From Planctomycetaceae bacterium (GTDB lineage Bacteria > Planctomycetota > Planctomycetia > Pirellulales > Pirellulaceae), in assembly GCA_002709045.1 (NCBI GenBank), contig PAPJ01000012.1, positions 62,001-126,000 of the forward strand: DNA of 64,000 bases. The letters run 5' to 3'. The notes below the pieces were generated by a model. It saw only the letters and a program-made list of their open reading frames with translations. It was not told where the DNA came from and made no database searches. Positions 44,063 to 52,507 of the stretch are shown here, piece by piece (the first letter of the stretch is position 1; every line of letters starts with the position of its first letter). The position numbers were made by a program, and so were the translations under genes.

Positions 44063-44830
44063 ATGTCGCTCTACGATTACCCCCGCTATTACGATCTGGT
44101 TTACGGTTCGGACTGGAAGGCTGAAGTTGATTTTTTGAACGGAGTGTTTAAAAAACATGTGTCTCATAAAACCAAACGACTACTAGAACCCGCGTGCGGA
44201 ACAGGGCGACTGATGTTTCGGCTGGAGCGAGCGGGCTTACAGGTGGACGGGATCGATCTAAGTGAGAAGGCCGTTGACTACTGCAACAAACGTCTGCTAA
44301 AGCATGGCTTCAGGGCTTCGGCACGGGTCGCTGATATGACAGACTTTCAGGTAAAGTCCAAATACTGTGCCGCCTTTAATACCATCAACAGTTTTCGTCA
44401 TCTGGAACAGCATGCTCAGGCACGCGCTCACCTTGTCTGCATGGGCCAAGCGATTCGAAAGGGCGGAGTTTACATTCTGGGGCTACATTTAAGTCCCGGG
44501 ATCGGCGAAGCCGTTGAAGAGGAATCCTGGATTGCTCGTCGCGGGCAACTCTGTGTTCAAACCAGTATGTGGCTGGTCGATCGCAACCTCGAGCAGCGTT
44601 ACGAGCGTTTTCATATGCGCTATGATATCTGGACGCCAACAGACCACAGGATACTGGATGACGAATTCAATTTTCGAACTTACACCAAAAAACAGTTCGA
44701 AGAAGAGCTGCTGGGGAAGGTTCGGGAATTTGAAATCGCAACGACTTATGATTTCAGTTATAACCTGAATCATCCTATTGAAGTCGACGATCGTTCCGAA
44801 GACGTCGTCTACATTCTTAAAAGAGTATAA
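44063..44830 (+). CDS. Class I SAM-dependent methyltransferase
   Basis: The 255-residue protein carries YDLVYGSDWKAEVDF, then motif I LLEPACGTGRLMFRL, motif II-like VDGIDLSEKAVDYC, and RKGGVYILGLHLSPG. These match the Methyltransf_25/11-type fold of small-molecule or lipid methyltransferases. It starts two bases after the GNAT stop. The substrate is unknown. Confidence 0.87.
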   Translation: MSLYDYPRYYDLVYGSDWKAEVDFLNGVFKKHVSHKTKRLLEPACGTGRLMFRLERAGLQVDGIDLSEKAVDYCNKRLLKHGFRASARVADMTDFQVKSKYCAAFNTINSFRHLEQHAQARAHLVCMGQAIRKGGVYILGLHLSPGIGEAVEEESWIARRGQLCVQTSMWLVDRNLEQRYERFHMRYDIWTPTDHRILDDEFNFRTYTKKQFEEELLGKVREFEIATTYDFSYNLNHPIEVDDRSEDVVYILKRV

Positions 44831-44877
44831 TCTCAGGTATCACTGTTAACCCTTTTCGGCTTTCAAGGATAAACCTG

Positions 44878-46971
44878 ATGCGCCTCCCCGCCCTACTTAT
44901 TAGTCTGGCATTACTGCTGGATAGCCCGGAGCCTCCTATGAATTTACAGGCCAAAGAGCCCGACTTCGATGACATCTCCGGGTGGATCCAGCGACAACTG
45001 GATTACAACGGTGACCCGGGTCTATCAGTGGCTGTGGTAAAAGATGGGGAAATTATTTTTGCTCACGGTTTTGGATGGGCTAATAAAGAAAAACGCCGTA
45101 AAGCGAATGAACACACTGCATACTCGATTGCTTCAATCTCCAAGCCGATCACAGCTACTGGTATCCAGTTACTCGCTCAGGCCGGAAAAATCGATGTGGA
45201 TCAACCAGCCAATGAATACCTGGGGCAGGCAAAGATCACTAATCCATTTGGCGAAGATAATCAAATTAGCATCCGCCAACTATTAAATCATACTTCCGGT
45301 TTAGGTCTACATTATCAGTTCTATTATCAAACAGACCAGTACCCTGTTCCAAATCGAGACACGACTATCAGACACTATGGCATCGCCACCCGCCCTCCCG
45401 GTGATTCCTATTACTACTGCAATCTTGGTTATGGAATTTTGGATCACATTATCGCTCGCAAATCAGGTAAATCGTATCCGGATTTCATCCAGACAGCATT
45501 ATTCGATTCGCTCGAGATGGAGCATAGTTTTGTAGGGTTACCCGACGGAAAGCAAAAGAATGTAGCCGTACGCTATGACCGGCAGGGGAATCCGATTCCC
45601 CTATACGAATTCGATCATGATGGTGGTTCGGCAGTCTATGCATCTGCCTATGATCTCGCACGCTTTGCATTACTCCATCTGGAAGACAGATTTGAGGGAG
45701 TCCTTAAACCTGAATACATCCAACAGATGAAAGAACCGACCGGTGAAATAAGTCCCCGTAGCGGTTATGGTATGGGGTGGCGAATGGATCAAGGCGACTA
45801 TGAAATTGTCAGTCATACCGGAGGCATGCCCGGAGTTGCCACCAGACTCTCACTTGTACCAGAAGAGAATCTTGCTGTTATTTGTCTGAGTAATAAGGAA
45901 AGCAGTCTGCCTCATCAAACTGTAAAGAAAATTCTTTCTGAGATGCTGGAGAACTATCCATACGACCATCCAAATCTATTACTACCTGCTCAGCGAAAGA
46001 ATGCTCCCGGATTTAAGGTCAGCGACGAACTGGCTGGTACCTGGAGCGGAATCATTCAAACATACGAAGGACCCCGTCAATTGCAGCTTTGGCTGGGCAA
46101 AGATGGAAGCTGCCGAGCGCGGTTGGAAGGTCAACTGGTGACTGTCATAACAAATCCTAATTTTAGCGGGAATACTTTAACGGGTATTTTCAGCGGCGAT
46201 CTACAAACATCTGATACAACACGAGTGAAACATTTACTGCGACTACGGCTGCAATTAAATGCTGAAGAATTAGTCGGTGCCACTGAAGCTGTTACGAATA
46301 TGAATGTCCAGTGGGTTCAAGGGAAAAGAATCACTCCACGAGCATACTATGGCCTTAGCCATTACACAAAACTAAAACGTATCTCTACCATCGGTAGCCA
46401 GCATACATTGCTCAACGAAACGGATTTAATCGGCTGGGAAGTAGTTAAGGATTATGATTTCAAAAACCATGGTTCTGTTGAGGTTGAAGAGGGCGTATTA
46501 AAGCTTGGTAAAGGAAGTCCTGCGTCAGGAGTTCGAGTGAAACGCGAATTCCCAAAAATGAATTATGAGGTCGAATTTGAAGCTCGTCGCGTGGAAGGTA
46601 GTGACTTCTTCTGCGGACTTACGTTTCCCATTAATGATTCATACTGCACCTTGATCATCGGTGGCTGGGGTGGCGGTGTTGTGGGACTTTCCAATATCGA
46701 TACTATGGCGGCAATCGAGAATGAAACCACTCGTTACCTCGAAGTGAAAGACAAACAGTGGTATCAGGTTGCCTTGACGGTCAGCGAAGAACAGATTCAG
46801 GTTTGGATTGATAATCTGGAATACGCTAACGTCAAAACCAAAAAACATAAGTTTGACATCTGGTGGGAACAGGAGCCGGCAAGACCTTTTGGTTTTGTCT
46901 GCTGGAATACAAGTGCCGAATTCCGAAACATCCGGCTCAAGCCGGTTGCACCCCAACTAATAGAAAAATAG
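44878..46971 (+). CDS. Exported beta-lactamase-fold serine hydrolase with C-terminal lectin-like domain
   Basis: A signal peptide begins the 697-residue protein. The class C beta-lactamase-fold domain (about 30-370) has SIASISK with nucleophile Ser86 and Lys89, YYYCNLGYGI (Tyr-x-Asn), and HTGGMPG. A central beta domain follows, then a C-terminal concanavalin-like/DUF1080-type domain (about 520-690; LIGWEVVKDYDFKNHG, VKREFPKMNYEVEFEARR, WYQVALTVSEEQIQVWIDN). The second domain resembles that in DUF1080 proteins, so polysaccharide binding is possible. Target ester or peptide unknown. Confidence 0.85.
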   Translation: MRLPALLISLALLLDSPEPPMNLQAKEPDFDDISGWIQRQLDYNGDPGLSVAVVKDGEIIFAHGFGWANKEKRRKANEHTAYSIASISKPITATGIQLLAQAGKIDVDQPANEYLGQAKITNPFGEDNQISIRQLLNHTSGLGLHYQFYYQTDQYPVPNRDTTIRHYGIATRPPGDSYYYCNLGYGILDHIIARKSGKSYPDFIQTALFDSLEMEHSFVGLPDGKQKNVAVRYDRQGNPIPLYEFDHDGGSAVYASAYDLARFALLHLEDRFEGVLKPEYIQQMKEPTGEISPRSGYGMGWRMDQGDYEIVSHTGGMPGVATRLSLVPEENLAVICLSNKESSLPHQTVKKILSEMLENYPYDHPNLLLPAQRKNAPGFKVSDELAGTWSGIIQTYEGPRQLQLWLGKDGSCRARLEGQLVTVITNPNFSGNTLTGIFSGDLQTSDTTRVKHLLRLRLQLNAEELVGATEAVTNMNVQWVQGKRITPRAYYGLSHYTKLKRISTIGSQHTLLNETDLIGWEVVKDYDFKNHGSVEVEEGVLKLGKGSPASGVRVKREFPKMNYEVEFEARRVEGSDFFCGLTFPINDSYCTLIIGGWGGGVVGLSNIDTMAAIENETTRYLEVKDKQWYQVALTVSEEQIQVWIDNLEYANVKTKKHKFDIWWEQEPARPFGFVCWNTSAEFRNIRLKPVAPQLIEK

Positions 46972-46980
46972 TTTGCCGCC

Positions 46981-47000
46981 GATGTCACTAGATGTCACTA
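46981..47000. repeat. Exact tandem duplication of 10 bp
   Basis: GATGTCACTA occurs twice head to tail, just downstream of the beta-lactamase-fold gene and upstream of the next gene. It is short and may be a replication slip. Confidence 0.6.
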
Positions 47001-47094
47001 CAGGAACCATTTATTTGTTCTGTATCTAACTATCCTCATAATCAGATTCTATTGCTCTAAGGTTTGTTCAGCAAATCCATGAAGGAACCTGATT

Positions 47095-48048
47095 ATGATC
47101 CACCATTTAGGCCCCCTTGTTCGTCGGGGGGAGATGACGATTTCTACGACCAACCAATTGGAAGGTTGGCTTCAACTGTTTGGCCAGGATACATTAATCC
47201 GTTTTGAGCTTGAATCTCAGGCACCATCCGCAATGGATGGCTGTCGGTTCTCGTTTGAGCATAGTGCGGACTATAAACCGGAATCCAGTGAGATCCCGGA
47301 AATCCAATCGATTCAGTTTGGACAGCTCATTGCCTTGCGTTTTAGCAATGTCGACCCACCCATGTTCAACCATCATCATGTCGATCTCCGCATTGATGGT
47401 GATTACCAGTCTGACTTCAGACTAATTTGGGAAAATCAGGATGAAATTATCGATATCACCATCCAACCGGCATATCTCAAAATGCATTGGGAAGACGCAC
47501 AATTACGACAACCGGACCATTTACCTGAGGAGATATTCCCTTCATCAATACGCGAATCAATCAACCAACACATCAACCAAATTGACAGAACTTATGGCGA
47601 GGACGAGGACGAGTTCCTAATCTCGGTCAAAATGCCAACGGACTCAGAATTGGATGACCTTGTAATTCCCCGGCTTCAAACCATGGTGCATAAAGTTGAA
47701 GAAGGTCCCAAGCAGCGGATGATCGATTTCATGAAGGAAATCAGTGAACAGAACAATAACATTCTGATCAGCGATCTGCTGGAACCGCCTATTCAAACAC
47801 CCGCGCCGGAAAACATGAGTGACGAACAACTACAGGATAAAGTCGTCGAAATCCTTGACCGGCTGAGTGGCCTAGGCATCGAATTCAAACGCTGTGAGCA
47901 CTTTGATAATAAACTATTGTATGACTGGTTGATCAATAAAGTCATTCCCTGGGAAAGAGTGCACCCGGAACTGCAGCAATATCAAATGACACGTTTTTTC
48001 GATACCAGCCTCTGGTGTGATCATTGTGGTATTTTTCAGGATCTTTGA
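47095..48048 (+). CDS. Hypothetical protein with C-terminal Cys/His motif
   Basis: The 317-residue protein has no signal peptide. I do not recognise the family. The N-terminal 140 residues look like a beta-sandwich (TTNQLEGWLQLFGQDTLIRFELE, FGQLIALRFSNVDPP). The middle is acidic and helical. The C-terminus, RLSGLGIEFKRCEHFDNKLLYDWLINKV to WCDHCGIFQDL, holds a possible Cys/His metal-binding motif. It ends before a strong terminator, with no obvious operon partner. Confidence 0.65.
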   Translation: MIHHLGPLVRRGEMTISTTNQLEGWLQLFGQDTLIRFELESQAPSAMDGCRFSFEHSADYKPESSEIPEIQSIQFGQLIALRFSNVDPPMFNHHHVDLRIDGDYQSDFRLIWENQDEIIDITIQPAYLKMHWEDAQLRQPDHLPEEIFPSSIRESINQHINQIDRTYGEDEDEFLISVKMPTDSELDDLVIPRLQTMVHKVEEGPKQRMIDFMKEISEQNNNILISDLLEPPIQTPAPENMSDEQLQDKVVEILDRLSGLGIEFKRCEHFDNKLLYDWLINKVIPWERVHPELQQYQMTRFFDTSLWCDHCGIFQDL

Positions 48049-48068
48049 TTTATCCGACCATAAAAAAT

Positions 48069-48096
48069 CCCCCACAGGATAAAAACCCTGTGGGGG
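48069..48096. terminator. Intrinsic terminator between convergent genes
   Basis: CCCCCACAGG and CCTGTGGGGG form a perfect 10-bp stem around an 8-base loop, with an A-run before it and TATT after it. It lies between the hypothetical gene (plus) and the DUF1080 gene (minus); the U-tract is better on the minus strand (TTTTTTA after the stem), so it probably serves both. Confidence 0.85.
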
Positions 48097-48118
48097 TATT
48101 TAACATCATCAGAACCGA

Positions 48119-49126
48119 CTATTTTCTAACAGCCCAGACATTCCGGAAGACTACTGGATTTCCATGACCTTGCAAATAAATAATGTCGGCATCAGGACCT
48201 TCCGGATGCTTGCCTGGCGTACCATGAGTCAATTCCAGATCATCGTGAATCACAACACCATTGTGCTTGATCGTCACGCGCGCATTTTTGACTTTCTTAC
48301 CGTCGGCGTCATAACGAGCTGCTGTGAAATGAACATCGTATGTCTGCCAGACTAGTGGTGGCAAAGCCATATTCACGATCGGTTCAGCAATGGAGTAAAT
48401 ACCACCGCACTCATTATTCTTACCCTCCAGCCCGAAGGAATCCAGAATCTGGCATTCATATCTACCCTGTACATACATACCACTGTTACCCCGACCCTGC
48501 CCGCGAGCGTAAGGCATAAAGGGAGTTCGGAATTCCAGATGCAGCGTATGATCCCGAAATTTTTCTTTGGACTCGACATCATGCCGCAGTAAATCTCCAA
48601 GAACAATCTGGCCGCGAGTCCAGTTTTCGGCTGATTTAGCAGTCCCATCAAATAAAATCACTGCGCCCTTTGGAGGCTTAGCGCCCATCGTTGCACTTTT
48701 ACGATGAACTTTTTCCATTTTCGCTACAACCGTATCGCCTTCAACCGCAGTCAGCTTGCCATCTTTAATGGTTGCCACTGCTGTCGCTTCACCATCATCC
48801 AATTTAAAAACAATCTGACCAGTGGTATTTAACACACCATCAACATATTCAGTTTTATCTCCCCGTTTCCAGCCAGCACCTGGTAATCCCCCGGTAAATG
48901 AAACCGCACGGAATTTACCATCTCCCATTGCGATGATTTGCAAACCGATCTTTGTCTTCTCTCCATCTTCGATGAAATCACCAACGTACTCACCCTGAAG
49001 CTGATAATCCAGAACCTTGGCGGCTTCAGCCGGATCGATCCACTCTTTCTTATCTTGTGCCTGAACAGACACGACACCTGCAAAGGTAAACACGATTGCG
49101 AGCGTGATTGCGATTACTTTTTTCAT
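48119..49126 (-). CDS. Secreted 3-keto-disaccharide hydrolase-like protein (DUF1080)
   Basis: A signal peptide (MKKVIAITLAIVFTFAGVVSVQAQ) leads a 335-residue protein. The C-terminal half is the DUF1080/3-keto-disaccharide hydrolase domain, a concanavalin-like fold: GAVILFDGTAKSAENW, HDHTLHLEFRTPFMP-like DHTLHLEFRTP, GNSGMYVQGRYECQILDSFG, WQTYDVHFTAARYD. The N-terminal region (about 40-140) is a lipocalin-like beta module. It is the last gene of a minus-strand run of hydrolases. The substrate is unknown. Confidence 0.9.
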   Translation of the reverse strand: MKKVIAITLAIVFTFAGVVSVQAQDKKEWIDPAEAAKVLDYQLQGEYVGDFIEDGEKTKIGLQIIAMGDGKFRAVSFTGGLPGAGWKRGDKTEYVDGVLNTTGQIVFKLDDGEATAVATIKDGKLTAVEGDTVVAKMEKVHRKSATMGAKPPKGAVILFDGTAKSAENWTRGQIVLGDLLRHDVESKEKFRDHTLHLEFRTPFMPYARGQGRGNSGMYVQGRYECQILDSFGLEGKNNECGGIYSIAEPIVNMALPPLVWQTYDVHFTAARYDADGKKVKNARVTIKHNGVVIHDDLELTHGTPGKHPEGPDADIIYLQGHGNPVVFRNVWAVRK

Positions 49127-49184
49127 AATGTGATACTTCCTCTGAAAATATTTTCTATACCACCTAAAGGTGGAAACTTTCGTT

Positions 49185-51464
49185 CTACTCTTTTGGCTCG
49201 GGCCAGTTTAAGTGCTTGTGTAAGAACTTAAATGTACCAACGCCATTAATCTTGTGTGGACCATCGAACCATTCGATTTCAGTTTTGTCCTGTAATTTCA
49301 ATAACCCCTGATACATAAAGCGTACCCGGCCGAATTCATATCCAACCCACTGGTCCTTACCAACGCCATCAAAATGACCTCGTTCAACCATAAATGGCCG
49401 AGGGCAGATCAGAAAAGCCATCTCAGCATAGTTAAATGTTCCACCCAGATTCCATTCGAAGATTTCATATTCTCCGGTAAACATATAACTAAAATTGTGC
49501 TGGGTCGACGCATTCTTTAAAACCCATTCGTTAAAGTCCGCCGAACAGATACTGAGACAATAATCAGTGACCAGTGGAGGAATACGCATGGCACTCTTAC
49601 CGCCATAGGAAAGTCCATAGAACGCAATCCGATCGTCGTCAACATTCTCAAGTGACTTGAGCCAATTCACGATCTGCTGATGCTGAGGGACGATCGTTGA
49701 GAAAAGGGTCTTGCGCTGCGGATAACTTTTACGCTGCAACGTGCGAAAACGATCCTTAAAAATGTAAAGGTTTTGCGGCGCAAAAGTAATAAAGCCTCGT
49801 TCGGCCAATTTCGTCGCAAAGGCGGAATAGTACTGTGCACTCTGCTCTCCAATTACATCCTGAGGTCGTCCTTCCAGTCCGTGCTGACAAACAACGACCG
49901 GACGCCGCTCGTCGTCATCTATACCTTTTGGGACTGTAATCAAACCATATGCAATCACATCATCAAACACATCCAGTACAACTTCATAACGAGTCCATTT
50001 TTCTGATTCTTCCACTAAACGTGTTCGCGGGTTCATTTGTTTTAGCGGCAGATCAAAATGACCAATCGTTTCATGTCTGAAATATTCACGATAAGATTCG
50101 ACTGTCTTTTCGTAAGCTTCCACACTGCTGGTATCCAGTTCCTTAAAGAAGTCCTGACGAACAAAATGACTTTCTGTCAACAACCATTGGGTATGAGCTT
50201 CGATCTCGTGTGCCTGCTGAGCTTCACGCGCTTTGATATCCGTTGCCACAATACTCAGCTTAGGAGCCGGACCCACGTCTCCAATTTTTGCATCCGCCAA
50301 AACAGCCGTTGCAAGAGACTGTAAAGCAGCAACCGAAGCAAAATCACCATGCCCATCACCGCTCACAACTAATTTAATATTGGTCAGGCTGTCGCTGCCA
50401 ATCAGATCTTTCGCGCGCTGAACTTCTGCAGCCACCACCTGAGGATCCGGCGTATCCAATACAGCCGGAGCTCCACCTTCACTCTTCAATTCAAACTCCG
50501 GTCCTTTAGCAGCTTCAATCACAAGATGACGAGGGGCAATCAGAGTGGCTAATTCAGCATCACCAAACTGATCAAGTAACGCATGTACATTACGACTGAC
50601 CGGCTCCGACCACATCTCCTGCCTTGAATCAAAATAGCCGCTTACCAGGGCAGCATCGATGCGGGTATCCAGTGCGGCGCTATAAAGAGCCAGCAGGCCT
50701 CCTTCACCATAGCCTGCAACAGCGACAGACGCTTCATCATCAGAGCGGGACTGACACCAATCCACGGCAGCCAACACTTTTTGAATTTCAAATCCAATGA
50801 GATGCCGACCGAGTTCAAAGCTACTGCGATATAGAAACTCGCGGGTTGTCATCTTCGCTCGATTATTACGTGAGCCGTACTCACGACTAATAACAGCAGG
50901 TACAACTACAGTAAATCCACTCTCAGCAAATCTGCGGGCAAACTGTTGCGCGGCGGGAATACCTTCGGCCAGACCACTAATCATCTCCGGTGTCTGATCG
51001 GCATCCGGAATCGCAATCACATAGGCCCCATTCGGCTTAGCCGGTTTCAGAAACAAGCCAACTGCGTTAATATCCCGAACCGAGGGCCAACGTACATTGT
51101 AAGCCGTAAACAAATCGCTCTTTGCTGCTTCCACCGAACCCTCCGTTCGGGCCACAATATCGAGATCAGCAAATTCCTTTCGATCATCTACCACACCGGT
51201 AATCTCAGCCAAACGGTCGCGATTAGCCGTAACCGATTTGACATAGGCATCTGCTGAACTGGTATCACGATTCCAGTATCGGGCCCGGGCTTCAATCGTC
51301 GACTGAAGTTGCTGCAATAGAAATCGATCAACGCCGTCAACTAGATGTGAAGCAATATCACCTTCCAGTGTTAAAGGTTTGGTATTACTCAACTGTTGTG
51401 CCTGAGTAATTTCCGCAAACACCAGTTGGGCGACGAGACATAGGGTAATAATTTTAATCATCAT
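49185..51464 (-). CDS. Secreted tandem alpha/beta hydrolase
   Basis: A signal peptide leads a 759-residue protein with two alpha/beta hydrolase units. The first, about 110-380, has VAGYGEGGLLALYSAALD, where Gly253 stands in place of the nucleophilic serine of GxSxG. The second, about 440-750, has IAFYGLSYGGKSAM with Ser619, and a probable catalytic His in DGPHKING. The family resembles acetyl xylan esterase/dipeptidyl-peptidase-like hydrolases. It lies between a GNAT gene and the DUF1080 gene on the minus strand. The first unit is probably inactive, the second active; substrate unknown. Confidence 0.85.
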   Translation of the reverse strand: MMIKIITLCLVAQLVFAEITQAQQLSNTKPLTLEGDIASHLVDGVDRFLLQQLQSTIEARARYWNRDTSSADAYVKSVTANRDRLAEITGVVDDRKEFADLDIVARTEGSVEAAKSDLFTAYNVRWPSVRDINAVGLFLKPAKPNGAYVIAIPDADQTPEMISGLAEGIPAAQQFARRFAESGFTVVVPAVISREYGSRNNRAKMTTREFLYRSSFELGRHLIGFEIQKVLAAVDWCQSRSDDEASVAVAGYGEGGLLALYSAALDTRIDAALVSGYFDSRQEMWSEPVSRNVHALLDQFGDAELATLIAPRHLVIEAAKGPEFELKSEGGAPAVLDTPDPQVVAAEVQRAKDLIGSDSLTNIKLVVSGDGHGDFASVAALQSLATAVLADAKIGDVGPAPKLSIVATDIKAREAQQAHEIEAHTQWLLTESHFVRQDFFKELDTSSVEAYEKTVESYREYFRHETIGHFDLPLKQMNPRTRLVEESEKWTRYEVVLDVFDDVIAYGLITVPKGIDDDERRPVVVCQHGLEGRPQDVIGEQSAQYYSAFATKLAERGFITFAPQNLYIFKDRFRTLQRKSYPQRKTLFSTIVPQHQQIVNWLKSLENVDDDRIAFYGLSYGGKSAMRIPPLVTDYCLSICSADFNEWVLKNASTQHNFSYMFTGEYEIFEWNLGGTFNYAEMAFLICPRPFMVERGHFDGVGKDQWVGYEFGRVRFMYQGLLKLQDKTEIEWFDGPHKINGVGTFKFLHKHLNWPEPKE

Positions 51465-51534
51465 GATTACTCAATGAATTAATGAACTTGTTGATGCTAC
51501 TGATTCTAAAGCGTAAATCAGACGTAATCAAAAG

Positions 51535-52458
51535 CTAGACATGGTCAATATGACGTAAAAATGAAAGTTCATCCGATTGATGCGAAGTCAGCAATACATT
51601 CGTCAGTGATTTCCACATCGTGATTTCCGTTTTGCGTTCCGAAAATCGGAGCCAGGGATGGTCTGTGACAATCAACGGAAACCATCCATGCACCTCACTG
51701 ATACCATGCTTATTTGCGTAACTGGAAACCGATCCAGCCAATTGCTCAAGCGTTGAACTATCATAATCAGCAACGGCAAAATCTTCTAAACAGGCCAGAT
51801 CATTATTTTGACGGAGATGGATATATCCCTGACGCTGACCACTGCAAATCAACCAAAGGAAACAATCTTTGGCATGTTTGACAGCCAGAAAATCCCAGTA
51901 CTCACGGGGCCGATAGAGGTGGCATGTCTGAGATTGATGATTGGCTTCAAATATCTCGATCATTTGATCTAATTCTGTCGCAATTTCAAAAGGCTCAGTT
52001 TCCCAGCCGTCGAATTCTGAACGACTGATACAAACATTCGGAGCGTTGCTAATCTGATAGCCCTGCCGGGCGTAATAATTCGGATTGATATCCGAAAACA
52101 ACAGACTCCAACGCACATCGTTATTAGTTGCCTGATCCTGTTCGGCATAGGCGATAAGATCCGCCGCATATCCTCGTTTTCGATAGTCCGGGTGAGTATG
52201 TACTGCTCCGATAAACATCGTCGCTTGTACATCACCGCGAAAAGAAAGAAACATCGGAAAGACGCCCAAAGAGGTGACTACCGATCCTTCCACCGTACCG
52301 ACATACCAGCTAGCCCGCTGATGATGGATCGAATTAAGTCGCCACTGCACATATTCATCCAGCGGCAGTTCATTGCCCCAAAATTCATAAACATTTGCAA
52401 AGGCAGCACACTTTTCTTCGAGGTTCGCCTGATGACAATCCAACTTTGATTCTGCCAT
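51535..52458 (-). CDS. GNAT family N-acetyltransferase-like protein
   Basis: The protein of about 307 residues has a GNAT domain in its first half: FIGAVHTHPDYRKRGYAADLIAYAEQ is the acetyl-CoA loop and YYARQGYQI the end of the fold. The second half may be a second, degenerate GNAT unit or a substrate domain. The start is unsettled: ATG at 52458 or GTG at 52470, the latter directly after a repeat containing AGGAAG. It follows the sulfatase-esterase gene closely, so co-transcription is likely. The substrate is unknown. Confidence 0.78.
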   Translation of the reverse strand: MAESKLDCHQANLEEKCAAFANVYEFWGNELPLDEYVQWRLNSIHHQRASWYVGTVEGSVVTSLGVFPMFLSFRGDVQATMFIGAVHTHPDYRKRGYAADLIAYAEQDQATNNDVRWSLLFSDINPNYYARQGYQISNAPNVCISRSEFDGWETEPFEIATELDQMIEIFEANHQSQTCHLYRPREYWDFLAVKHAKDCFLWLICSGQRQGYIHLRQNNDLACLEDFAVADYDSSTLEQLAGSVSSYANKHGISEVHGWFPLIVTDHPWLRFSERKTEITMWKSLTNVLLTSHQSDELSFLRHIDHV

Positions 52459-52470
52459 CTCTGAATTCAC

Positions 52471-52507
52471 TACTTCCTGCTACTTCCTGCTACTTCCTGC
52501 TACTTCC
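52471..52507. repeat. TACTTCCTGC tandem repeat, 3.7 copies
   Basis: The 10-base unit occurs three times exactly and a fourth time as seven bases. On the minus strand each unit reads GCAGGAAGTA, so it supplies a Shine-Dalgarno-like AGGAAG for the downstream GNAT gene and a TAG. The stop codon of the sulfatase-esterase fusion (52500-52502) lies inside it. Slippage could alter the spacing of the ribosome-binding site or the end of the upstream protein. Confidence 0.9.

Noticed and set aside
52471..52507. CRISPR-like or transposon-end interpretation of the TACTTCCTGC repeat
   Set aside because: The unit is 10 bp without spacers and there are no cas or transposase genes, so it is only a simple tandem repeat.
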